A stretch of DNA of 64,000 nt, from the NCBI GenBank assembly GCA_022393335.1, contig JAJEKB010020594.1:471739-535738 (forward strand). Reading direction: 5' to 3'. Of this stretch, positions 20,819 to 31,720 are shown piece by piece; the first letter of the stretch is position 1; the number at the start of each line of letters is the position of its first letter. Origin of the DNA: Macrotrachela quadricornifera. Lineage: Eukaryota; Rotifera; Eurotatoria; Philodinida; Philodinidae. The notes beneath the pieces are model-generated. The model had not been told where the DNA came from and did no database searches. It saw only the letters and a list, made by a program, of their open reading frames with translations. The translations under genes were made by a program, and so were the position numbers.

Positions 20819-23800
20819 TCTCTCTCTATTCTTCTTTATCATATAATAAGATGTTTCTATATCGAGACTATTGCACCTCGAGTGTGAAATAACATTGAGA
20901 TTGTTTTATCGAGAAATAAGCTTGCGAATGAGGATAACTTGTTTTTTCGATAATAAATTTTTTAACAATTCTAATAGTTTTGAAACTATGAGAAAAGTGA
21001 GCAAAGAAAGTTTCATAGGCAGCTCTCTTCAAATGTCAATCGAAATATCACGTTTGCTGTTGTTTGAATCCGAATCTATACTGACGAAATTTCTGATGAG
21101 AAATGATGGATACTCATCAGTGAGAAAAAGTAGAGGACTGCAACAACGAATTGTTTGCAAAAAAATTCGATACGTAAAATAACGATGTCAATCTTAGATT
21201 AATCGATGTGTTCGTCCTTCAAATGTAATCCTAAACACATAAAAACGAAAAGAAACCACTACTATCGAGTGGTTTTGTCAAAATACTTCAACATTAATCA
21301 AGAAAAAAAAGGCAAGGAAATTTTGAAAAATAGTCTTTTGGTAAGCAGCAATGCTTCGTTGAATTCAAAAAAATTCCTGTAGATAGCACGCACCAGAGAG
21401 AAAGACAGCTTTTTTGTGTACTCAAAAAGTGAGTACACTATAGAATCGGTTCGTGTGTGCGGCTGGCTAGCCGTTTACACGATAACTTTTGAAAGGAGAG
21501 TCTGATCGCGATGAAATTTTCTATACAGTTGTGTCTCAACAATATCTCGGTCGAGTTCGAAGATGAGAATGTGTTACAGTTCGATTCTTCGTGAATCGAC
21601 TGTAGAAAAAAGAATGTATCTCTTCGTGAGATACGCGATAAAGCGACTGACTCTTTATTGAGAAAAAAAGAAACAATGTGAGTAAGAGATGAGAAAGAGA
21701 AATATGAAACAGAATAGATGGCACACTGTAACATACTCCCCTTCGAAAGAAAAAAAAAGTGTAAGATCAGCATTTTTTGGAAGCAGATTAAGGAACAAAA
21801 CGAGAAGAAAAAAAAAGAACAGGAAAACCAAATCTATGAATCGAGAGAGCTCATGTATAGATGAACGTAGAATTTATGCAGGTTCAGGTTTGTCGTAATC
21901 GGTTACAAAACGAGATTTCTTTAAATACGACTCTCATTGATCAGGTGAGACGACGAAATAAAGTGGAGAATATCGGAACGATATCATGTTCTGTATAATA
22001 TAATCGAATATTACCAAGTAAAAACAAATCCAGACTAAAGATAATAGCCCTTCACCATCAGTGAGTGAGGGAAACTCACGCTCCCGATGTGCAATGCTAA
22101 ATTATACATCAGTAAGAACTGTAATTCGAAGCAAGTAATCAATCAGGATTGACAAATCAGTTGAAACAGATCACTCGAAGAAAGAGAACTTTGTGTGAAG
22201 AAACAATCTGTGCCGTTTGCTTCTAAGTATGTGAAAACATGTAGAAAAAAATGAAAGAGAAATGAATACGGATTAAGATAAAATAGGCGAGCAATGAGGA
22301 AAAATGTTAACGAAAAATGAGTGATACAAACGACGAATGTATGGAATTGGCACGAGGAAAAGTAGATAACGACGAAGAAAAGAGAAAAGAAGAGAACAAA
22401 TAAATGACGAACTTGATTGAAAAAAAATTTTTAAAAGGAAGTTCCAAGAAACGAAATTGAAAAGAAGTAACAAACGTAGAGGAATGGAAGGTGTTGTGTT
22501 CCGAAGTTTGTTTTTGAATCAGCTTGATAGCATGATATAATTTGTGGATCCATTAAAACGAAAAGTTAAGTTACAAGTGTGAGTACGAGCGAACAAAATT
22601 GAAACGAATAAAATCGATTGGTAAAAGGAAAAATAAGGTGTGGACAACGCATAACGAGTATAGTCTATTTGAATAACGAGAAAGACGATAATAAACGAAT
22701 GTAATTTGTTATGATGTGTAGCAATTCGAATTTAATTGTAGAACGAATACCGGTAATGTAGTTGAATAACGAGAAAAACTACCAATAGTATATCCAAATT
22801 TTGCATTCCAACATCTGATTTATTCATTCTGTTTGGCAGATTTTTGTGAAGGTGATTTACATGTTGGAGCACTCAGATTAAATTTTGTATTATATCGTCT
22901 TGTTCATTATTAATATCAGATCAAATACGTCTCTTCACAAACGTATGCATTGGATGGCAGCACCTTGAACTTCAATCGTCTCAAAAATAGAAAGTTAAAA
23001 TTAGTTGGTCCAAATACAAACTTAGATATTCTAAGATTTACAAGTTAAAAAACATTGTTCAAATTTAGCAAGTAGTTTCGTTCGCTGAACCATCATCTCG
23101 ACAAAGAAGGATTTCAGCATTAATTCGTTTTCAAGATAGCATCAAAAACAATGAAGAAAGTAAGACGTTAGTGTCTTTTAGATGGTTATCTATCATATTG
23201 CAGTTATGAGAGACAATGAAACGATCAATGCACTATATACTGACGAAGAAAACATTGATAATAATTAAAAAACATATCATGATACTTGTTTTTGTTACAT
23301 CTACCATTTATTATATTATTGTTTTTGAACATTTAACTAAAGTGATAAGTTTAAATGTAAGATAATTTTTTTGCAATATCGGTAGTAAAACAAAGAATTG
23401 CTTTACTGCGATATTTTTTCGAGTCATTTTCCCCCGTCTTACAATCAAGACATTGTCGAATCTCTATCAAAAATCCATCTCACCCTATAATTATTGTTCA
23501 TATTTATGTGCATTTTGATTAGAAAATTCTTATATCTGTTACATGGGAATGGTAAAAAAAACATAGACAATTCAAGCTGTAAAAAATCCAATAAGTAACT
23601 ATTTTTCTTCTTTGTTAATTTTTCTATTTTGAGTCGTTCTATAAATATGCGCATACGTGTCAAAAGTTGTCTGTTACTAAATCCAACAGAAAGCGTCATT
23701 TAATTTTAACTTTTCTGATATAAAAGTATTATTCTTTTTTTGGGAAGTTAAGCTTATATCCATATAAATTATCTCTTCATTTGAGACATAGATTATGTAT

Positions 23801-24147
23801 GTTTCTACACATTATTGTAGTATTTCTCAAATTTTTTAAAGTGTTCTTTTCGAGAAACAGATTGTCCTATATTTTTTCTATATTTCTAGGAAAATCTTAT
23901 ATATTCCTATTTATTCACGAAGATCCACTATGAAGCCTGCACATACTGTTACGATGATTCATTCGTATACTCTCGACCTTGACAATCTTGTCCCTGACGA
24001 GACATTGTTGACAAAATAATATTCTCTTCAAATGTTATTTTTTTGTATTTGTCAATGACATACCTAATAACATTATCAGTAGAAATCTCTGCTGCATCGT
24101 CGTCTCCTCACTTCGTTATTCAATCTTACAGTCTATTCATGTCATGA
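20819..24147. other. No supported gene; purine-rich plus strand
   Basis: I find no gene here. From about 21480 to 22800 the plus strand is strongly A/G-rich (many GAAAAAGA, GAGAAAG and ACGAAT words), which yields low-complexity frames on both strands that I do not believe. 23060-23400 and 23700-23930 are plain AT-rich sequence. ATG 23931 opens a short frame, MKPAHTVTMIHSYTLDLD, 29 codons, that could be the start of the next gene but I cannot connect it. Confidence 0.5.
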
Positions 24148-25023
24148 GCAACACTATTTAACACAATTCTGATTCGTCCGGACAATGTTGTGAAACTTCG
24201 TGATGCAGTGAACTGCACGATTGCAATCATTTGTATTCTTGTTGTCGTCATTGACGTGATGGCACCCAACAGACTTTTGAATTCATTGGCTGAATTTCTT
24301 GATCGAATCTTCTCACTCGTTTCTGTCCGAAAGATTGAAGTGTGCCATTTGAAGTGTGACGTGAGCAATATCGTGTCTTTGCCTAAGCCCATTTCCTTGT
24401 ATCAAATGAAGGATCATATCACTCACATTCAACCGGCACGACGTTTCTATTTACTTATTCTCCCTATGTTATTATACGTGATGTTGATTATCATTGAAAG
24501 TAAGATCATCAGTGAAAAAGAAACGTCCATTAACGAACTAAATCTTACAAGTTCATTTGCACAACAGACGAAGTTCTATCAATGTTCGAACATCACTGAT
24601 GTGTGTAATTCGTTCATATTTAAAAGCGAAAACCTCATTGATACAGTCACGGCGATCATCGCTTGGTGGGGAGGACTGAAGTTTGTCATCAGTACATTAA
24701 TGTTGTTGTTGCAGAAGGAATTAATGAAGAGTCATCGTTGTGACGCTCAATGTATGTCTCTCCAATTTCAACTTCGATTCTATCGAGTTCTCAGTTGGTT
24801 ATCAGCAATTTTATTCATCCCTTATATTGTCTCAGACTTTGATGAAACAATCGGTTCGACATGGTATCCACTATTCTAATGTGTCATATTAGCATGTTGT
24901 GTTGGTTCTAGTGTTGGCGCCGATCTAGCACAAGAGGGAATGCGCATCTATCCTACCAAATCAAGTGAAAATATTCTTGATCAACAATTGAATGCCGCTA
25001 AAACTATTCTCATTCTCCAATGA
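24148..25023 (+). pseudogene. Multi-pass membrane protein, broken (no clean start, in-frame stop)
   Basis: I do not recognise the family. An open frame from 24148 gives about 240 residues with hydrophobic spans at AVNCTIAIICILVVVIDVM, FYLLILPMLLYVMLIII, TAIIAWWGGLKFVISTLML and VLSWLSAILFIPYIV. A Cys-containing loop (FYQCSNITDVCNS) with an N-glycosylation sequon lies between the second and third. The frame meets TAA at 24877-24879, yet the same frame continues for 47 more codons, beginning with another membrane-like stretch (CVILACCVGSSVGADLA), to TGA at 25021. No in-frame ATG exists upstream before TGA 24145; ATG 24144 would join only if one base were absent. A start loss plus a stop gain suggest recent inactivation, though unseen upstream exons are possible. 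Confidence 0.6.
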
Positions 25024-25485
25024 ACTAAAGCAAGACATATACGGTATCGACACTGCAAAAATTTCGCCCCAATGCTTTCGTTTGAACTACTTTCATCTGT
25101 CTTTATCCCCAATATAGAATGTTCTTTCACTTTTCTTTGCTAAGATGAAGCGTAAATTCAAGAGTGTCTATGCGATCATCACCCAATATTACATAGAGAA
25201 CTTGCAGGAAATTTTTGAGTTTGAAAATTTAATATGCCATTCGAAAGAGCACAAAAAGTTACCCTGGTTTGTAAATTTTTAGCTCTTCCAAACTTGTCTT
25301 TGTCGGATTTTGAGACCTCGACTTTTTTTTCTTTGAATTTTTTACCATGAAAACTTGATGGCATGTATCACTACCATACACCAATCAATAGAGCGAAACT
25401 AACTCTATAAAACTAGACCATTTCTCACTGCATCGTATCTAAAAACTACTTAGGCACTGGTAAAATCGTGAATTTTATGATATTT

Positions 25486-25758
25486 TCACCGCCGCTTTTG
25501 GTAGTTGTGTGCCATTATTTCCATACATTTTTGATAGACCGAAAGTGAATATTTGGTATGTTGTAGAACATGAAAAGATATATCTTTCTTTATAAAAATG
25601 TTGTTTCCAAAAGCTTGGGCAAGTGTCGGACGATCGATCAATACATGATTTTCCTTCTCTAATTCAACACAAATATTCTGAAACCATTGTGAATACCAGC
25701 TTTTCTCCTGGATTTTTATGAAGACTATCGGATAATGTGAAACTGCAACTAAAAGCAT
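25486..25758 (-). CDS. Possible small protein or exon, unknown
   Basis: A 90-residue frame with a real ATG. It has normal amino-acid diversity (WYSQWFQNICVELEKENHV, RPTLAQAFGNN) and no repeats, unlike the low-complexity frames around it, but I recognise no family. It might be an isolated exon or a relic. Confidence 0.25.
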   Translation of the reverse strand: MLLVAVSHYPIVFIKIQEKSWYSQWFQNICVELEKENHVLIDRPTLAQAFGNNIFIKKDISFHVLQHTKYSLSVYQKCMEIMAHNYQKRR

Positions 25759-27153
25759 ACATTCTAAGTGATCTTATCAAACGAAAAAGTATTCACGAGT
25801 CAATCCAAGTACTGTACCCTATCTGGCAAAGAACTACATTTCCTATTTATTCCTGCCTGAGTTGAAAGTCGTCATAGAGTTCGATGGTAAGCAATGTAAT
25901 GACGAACTGCTGAATGATAGACTTGTATATAGCTCAAGTTCTGGGTGAGGTGGGATGGAGTGAGTCAGAACTATAACCGATAGGGTTTTTTCCTTGCCGA
26001 TACCAGCACCAGTAGAAGCTGTCTGGCCGGTAGATCGAGATGAATCACACTGCATATTTTTGGTTCTATAATAGTGAAATTTATTTTTTGATGAGTCATA
26101 TCTATCGTTTTATCAAATGATTACTGGCATTACAATCCCTCCATGATGTTTTTTTTCTGTTTATTTCCATACGTTTTCTTTTTTTTCACTTATTACTGTT
26201 AGTAAGCAGAAAACTGCAAGTCACTACAAGCTCTACACCCCCTTCTGCATTTATTAATTGTTCGTTAGATACAAACATTATTAGTTAGTTTTACACTCAA
26301 GCTGTTTTATGTATCACTCTGGCTATATTGTCTCTCATGTTTGTGTGAGATCTACTGTGTAAATAATAAAAAAGGTACAAACCTTCGATGAACCATAACA
26401 CCGAACAAATCTACGATCCTTAAATGATAACATAATTTGATTTAAAAATGAGCTGAAAAATCATAAATACTTGACGTATTGTCCGAAATTTTACTTGAAT
26501 CAAGTAAGTCATGCATCCATCTCGAAAAAAGTCTCTGACGTCTATAAAGGGTATTCGACATGCGAAAAAAAGCACTTGTATGGTAACTTTTTGGCAAAAA
26601 ATATAAAAAATTTCGAAATTAGTCACATTGAAAATTCCTTCATAAAATCATACATTCAACACTGATCATTGTTTTCATTCAAAACAAATTTTGAACAATT
26701 AAAATACTAGTCGCAGAATCCAAACTTCATCATGTATTTATTCCTCTTATTTTACATATTTTTACTGAAGATTGATAATAAATGTGAAGAATTGTATCAT
26801 ATTTTGGTATATATTTCATCATTATTGCACTTTTCAAAATCGTTTTTCTATTACGTTATGCTATTTTGAAGCCTTTCTAATTCGCTTTGGTTATGTCGAA
26901 CTGTTTGTTTGAATTTGTTACATAGAAAGAAGAATTTTTGACCTTGAGTTCATTTTTCTGCTTAAAATCCTCGTTCTTATAAGCGATCATAAACTTGCCC
27001 AATCCTCCTCGAAGAATTGAGTTTCAATAGCTCAGAAAGCGGAAGAATATTATCCATAAAACAAATTTATTTTGAGCTTTTAAATATATTCACTGATACA
27101 ACGAAAACAAAAATACAATATCATCAATGTTTCAATATAATATATTCTTTTAT
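25759..27153. other. AT-rich intergenic stretch
   Basis: No supported gene, RNA or clear repeat. The short frames are AT-biased and unremarkable. 27017-27153 overlaps the antisense of the GPCR 3' flank. Confidence 0.5.
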
Positions 27154-28080
27154 TTATGTTCCAACTGATGTAACTATACTTGTTGATTTGGTTATTATTT
27201 TCATAGCCGATGCTTTCAATTGTTCTGTAAATAGAAATAAAGTAATAATTACACATAATTTTGATGCTTCACCAAATACATAAGCAATTCGAAAATTATA
27301 CTTTGGTGCTTTATTGAAGAATGACATAACAAGAAATAATTGATAAGGAAAACAAACCGTAACAACAATTGTTATAAGTATAACTGTACGTCGAATAATT
27401 TTTAAATTTCGTCGTGCACGTACAATTGTATTGTTTGGTGTAACATATGTATTCATTTTCTTAACATAACGAACTAATATAAAATAAATAAAATGAATCA
27501 TTGAAACAGGAATTCCAAAGAGACAAAGTCCCATATAAACGACTGGAAAAGAAAATTTATGATGCAATTCACATACTTGATTATTCACATTATAAACAAT
27601 TTGACCAGTAAATAAATATTCCATTGGATAAACAAAAACAAAAATCCATGATATACAAATAAATATAATTTGAGTTCGAAATGAATGCCAAAAGAAACGA
27701 GTTGGATAAACAATTAATAAATATCGATAAATCGCTTGTAACAGAAATGAATAATTCTGTGCAGCACATGTAACATGACTAAAATATGCTCCGAAAACAC
27801 AAAGTGAATCATAATATTGAATCTGTTTAAGATCTTTTTCAAGTGTAAGTGAAGTTACAATAAGCATAGCAATTCCAAACATAAATGTAGAAAAACATGA
27901 ATTTCCAACAAGCATCATTGGAACTGTTCGACATGTTTTATCAGACATAATTACAATTAAAAAAAATATTGCAAGTATAACCGATAAAATATTATTGATA
28001 ATTATGAGAATATCGAAAGGAATAAACCATGGTTCAATACTCAGTTTAGTTGAGTTTTCAACAAGTGTTAGTAAAGCCAT
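27154..28080 (-). CDS. Rhodopsin-like (class A) G-protein-coupled receptor
   Basis: A single-exon, 308-residue seven-helix membrane protein starting at ATG 28080. Predicted helices lie near residues 18-45, 55-78, 91-125, 135-157, 178-204, 231-256 and 266-286. Asn8 before helix 1 is a possible glycosylation site. Cys94 at the top of helix 3 and Cys170 in the second extracellular loop are the conserved disulfide pair. The DRY box at the end of helix 3 is replaced by YRY (118-120, AIYRYLLIVYP). Helix 6 has the CFPYQ motif (243-247), and the basic third loop RARRNLKIIRR precedes it. Helix 7 lacks NPxxY, and the C-tail is short. Divergent receptors of this kind occur in large families in rotifers; the ligand cannot be told. 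No lesion seen. Confidence 0.85.
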   Translation of the reverse strand: MALLTLVENSTKLSIEPWFIPFDILIIINNILSVILAIFFLIVIMSDKTCRTVPMMLVGNSCFSTFMFGIAMLIVTSLTLEKDLKQIQYYDSLCVFGAYFSHVTCAAQNYSFLLQAIYRYLLIVYPTRFFWHSFRTQIIFICISWIFVFVYPMEYLFTGQIVYNVNNQVCELHHKFSFPVVYMGLCLFGIPVSMIHFIYFILVRYVKKMNTYVTPNNTIVRARRNLKIIRRTVILITIVVTVCFPYQLFLVMSFFNKAPKYNFRIAYVFGEASKLCVIITLFLFTEQLKASAMKIITKSTSIVTSVGT

Positions 28081-30275
28081 ATAGAAGAAGTTACAAAAGT
28101 TTATTCTGAAAAAATAATATTTTATAAATAAAGATTCAAATCAATAAAGTGAAAACAAAAGATCAGTAAACTAGCTACATCGTATTCTACAACTTACAAA
28201 ATCTTTCTCGATACAGTTATAAGATTGATTTTCTAATGAATAAAATTCGATCATTCTGCGAGGATTATTCCTATATCTCTGTCAAAAATAATACCAAAGT
28301 ATATTAAAATAATATTTGACATAACATTACAGAATGTTACTTACTTTGTGAAACATAATCCACAGAAGTGATAATTAATTCGAGAAAAGTAAATTGGATG
28401 CACCATGCAGGGTGATTATAAAGGCATGGCAAACATGTCTGTCTCAAGTTATCTTATTCGCCGAGTTCAAACGTAACTGCACTCTAAAAAACCACTGTTT
28501 TAGAGTGTGAATGATCTCATAAAATCTCGTTAACTGAAAGAAATTTATTTACGTTAGTACACAATGATCATCGATATTCTTCTATATTTCATAATAACTA
28601 TTCCTCTTTCAGACTTATAAAACAAAATATATAAAATATATCATCCATTTTATTCTTTTCTTTCTATTTGGCTGCATTTATTCGGAAATGTTTAAACATC
28701 TCATTAAAATCATTATTGCAGGCAACTGGGTATGGTTTAGAAAATAAGAAAAATGCACCAAAGAGTGGTCTCTTTTATTTTTACAATTATCATTTTTTTT
28801 TAAAATAGATACTATGGAAACTCTTTCTATAATAATATCAATTTTTAATTATATTTATCAAAACTTGTAAACTGAAATAGAGAGAATGCAAGTTATGCAA
28901 CTTTTTTTTTCTCGGAGATTTTTCGGACTTGCTGAAGGTTATTTCAAGTGCAAAAATGTTCCTATCTTTAATTAACCAAAAATATAAATCATACCTATGG
29001 AAATGTCTATCATTCAGGTCGAAATTGGTATAAACACATACCAGATTAATTGTGACTAAAAATGATATGATTAAAATTCTTTTTATGAAGTACGTCAAAT
29101 TATTTCTCAGTGAAGAATTTGTTAAGAAAATGACTGATATCTAAAATAAATTATTATACAAGATAGTAATAAGTGAGCGATGTATGTATAATAAGGAAAG
29201 AATGATTTAATCTTTTGTTTATTTCTCAAGTTTAATGTACATAAAAAGGAGAAAAAAGGTCGAAAGTTCAAATCAAAATGTTGTGTTATTTATACAAGAA
29301 AACGCTCTAAGAACTATAACTAAGAAATTTTTGCTTCGCTAATATATATATATCATCTACTCAGACATCTGTGTGCTCGAAGTCGTCGTTATATATATGG
29401 GCATGACTTGTTTCTTGAATGTGAAAATTGATTCGGCAGAAGTAGTTCTGTAACGTTCTTTAAAAGTGTGATGTTATTTGAAGACTAAGTAATAAGAATA
29501 TACAGTGCAGTACTTTTCTTTCACCCACTCATTTGCGTTATATTTACCTGATTCATTTTTGAAGGACAACTTCTAACTTTTATATCGTTAATATCGATGG
29601 AAAAATATTAATTCAATAATATTTGTTAGAAATAAAGGCTTGCTATTATTTCTCATAATAACAAAATTTTAATTATAAATTTATATTAGTAACTGCTGCA
29701 AATTGAAGCAGAAATTCATCATATTCTCTTTACATTTCTTTTGCTATGAGAGAAAAAACATTTCATTGATAATGAGAATATAAAACGTTGTATTGTATTT
29801 TCTCTTGTATTACTGAAAGAAATCCTAGAAGCAACTTACGTATACTATTCATTTCAGTATTGTACACACATTATTTTGTGTGTAAATTGCTACAAATTCT
29901 GAAAAATCTAATCGAATGACATATGCTTATCAAAAGGCTCACGAAAAGAAAGAATGATGTATAATGGTATGTATCCTGTTCGCCCAAAGACACATTGTCG
30001 AAAGCACTTCTTGGCCATGAAGGGCGCCCAAATATTAGGGTGCAAGCAAGAATGAATTGTCCTCTACAAGCTTGATGCGCGTGTAAAAGAATTAAAGGAT
30101 GCACACGGCCTAAAGCCTCTCGCCAAGCTTTCGATGAAGAGGGTTACAATTATGGATTTTCGTCAGATATCTTTGATGTAATTCGTTATACATATTACAG
30201 TAAATTAGATACTCAAGTTTATGCGGCGCACGAAAATTTTGCTCAACTTTTTGAAAATATCTTTCACGTATATAC
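28081..30275. other. AT-rich intergenic, one possible signal-peptide exon
   Basis: No clear gene. On the minus strand, ATG 29098 starts MTYFIKRILIISFLVTINL, a good signal peptide, followed at once by a GTATGT donor; this could be the first exon of a secreted protein, but I cannot find the partner exon. 30110-30275 may include the decayed 5' part of the adjacent non-LTR element. Confidence 0.35.
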
Positions 30276-31720
30276 AGACCCTCTACGTTACTGTTCAATA
30301 AACTATTGATCAATGGCAAACATCTGACTTCTCAAAAAGAAATCGCGGGCCAACTAGGTGAATACTACAAGAATATATTCCAACTGCCCAAAGCAAGTAT
30401 TGCTTCCGAGTATAAGGAAAGCATAGAGGAAATCTTAGAATGTAACGAGAGAATAAGATCTACGGATATATATGATATCAGAGTCATAATAAAAAGACGG
30501 AAATCGAAAGATTTACCACCAGCATATATAGAGTGCCTATGCAAATGTTTCGAAGAATGATTGGCTAACTACCAATATATTGAGGACTGGCAAACAGCAA
30601 AAATTATTACTTTAAATAAATTAAAAGCAGGAATTCTATCTAGTGAGCAAACTAGACGTATCTCTTTACTCTTCATGCACTCAAAAATATACGAAAGAAT
30701 ACCGAAAGAACAATCAGGATTTCGAAAAAACTGCGTAATACAGACAAGTATATTTTCTATTCATCAGGTGATAATGAATCATTTGACGGGAAACATACCT
30801 ACACTAAATATTTACGTGGACTATAAGAAAGCTTATGATACGGTTTGACATATGGGACTTATTGTCAAACTGCGTAGGATGGAACTCCTGATAAAGCTAC
30901 TAAAAGTACCTGCAAACTGACAGACAGCTAGAAATGCTTACATATCATTAGGAAATGAAAAATTAGTTGTATTTATAACACAGCTCGGTCTTCCCCAGGG
31001 CAGCTCACTGAATCCATATGATCAAATTCATCATCATAGAGGGCCCTAAAGTGTGTCAAAATCTGTAGGAATATTCAAATAAATGAAAACAGCTCATTAA
31101 TATCTCGAAGATAGTCGTTCAGATATTCCATTCTCAAGTGAGGAGATCGGAGGTAAGTGTTAAAATGAATTCAGTAAAACTAGAGACAGTGAGATTCTTG
31201 AAATATCTTGAATTTACTTGGACAGATAACTATTCTCTAAAACCAACAGTCGATAAGTATTTAAAAAATATTCAAAGATCGTTTATCAGGTTAAAGTGGC
31301 TTAATGGGAACAAAAGTATCTCTACAAAAGTTTTAAAAACATATTTTTTTGCTTACTCCTTTCCTATTTTCCCACTTCTTCCAACTACACAGCAAGATAC
31401 ATTATGTAGTAAATACAGAGTAGGTCTGAGATTAGTCTATAAATGCTCCTTTGTTGAAGCCGAACATATTTTTAAACTTCACAAATGAGAAACCATTAGA
31501 AGCGTATGTGAGCAAGTATCTAAGAAAAAGGCTAGCTAATGCACGTCGTATCTATCTGGAACTTTCTCCTCTCTACAAAGGCATATTCGATTTGAATATA
31601 TTTGCAAACCGGAAACCAAATAACCAAGGAAAACAGAGAAGTCTTGGCATTGGTCATCTCCAGCGTCTTGCAAGAGTAAAGAAAATGAAAGATTGTCATC
31701 ATTTCCATCTTTTAAAATAG
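30276..31720 (+). pseudogene. Non-LTR retrotransposon reverse transcriptase relic
   Basis: Non-LTR elements copy themselves by target-primed reverse transcription. The remains read LLINGKHLTSQKEIAGQL..YYKNIF, then a thumb-proximal segment EQSGFRKNCVIQTSIF, motif A DYKKAYDTV (30823-30846, both Asp kept) and, past in-frame stops at 30847 and near 30920, motif B GLPQGSSLNP (about 30990-31020). The catalytic (Y/F)xDD motif C is missing: the sequence jumps from motif B to a downstream domain (LETVRFLKYLEFTWTDNYSL, RSFIRLKWLNGNKSISTKVL) within about 130 bp. Several stops and frame changes follow to 31720. Layout resembles Jockey/I-type elements. No poly-A tail or target duplication was found. Confidence 0.8.

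Noticed and set aside
20558..20842. 94-codon minus-strand frame
   Set aside because: Antisense shadow of chitinase exon 2.
22273..22473. Leu/Phe/Ser-rich minus-strand frame
   Set aside because: Complement of the purine-rich tract; composition alone explains it.
24126..24392. 88-codon minus-strand frame
   Set aside because: Antisense shadow of the membrane-protein relic.
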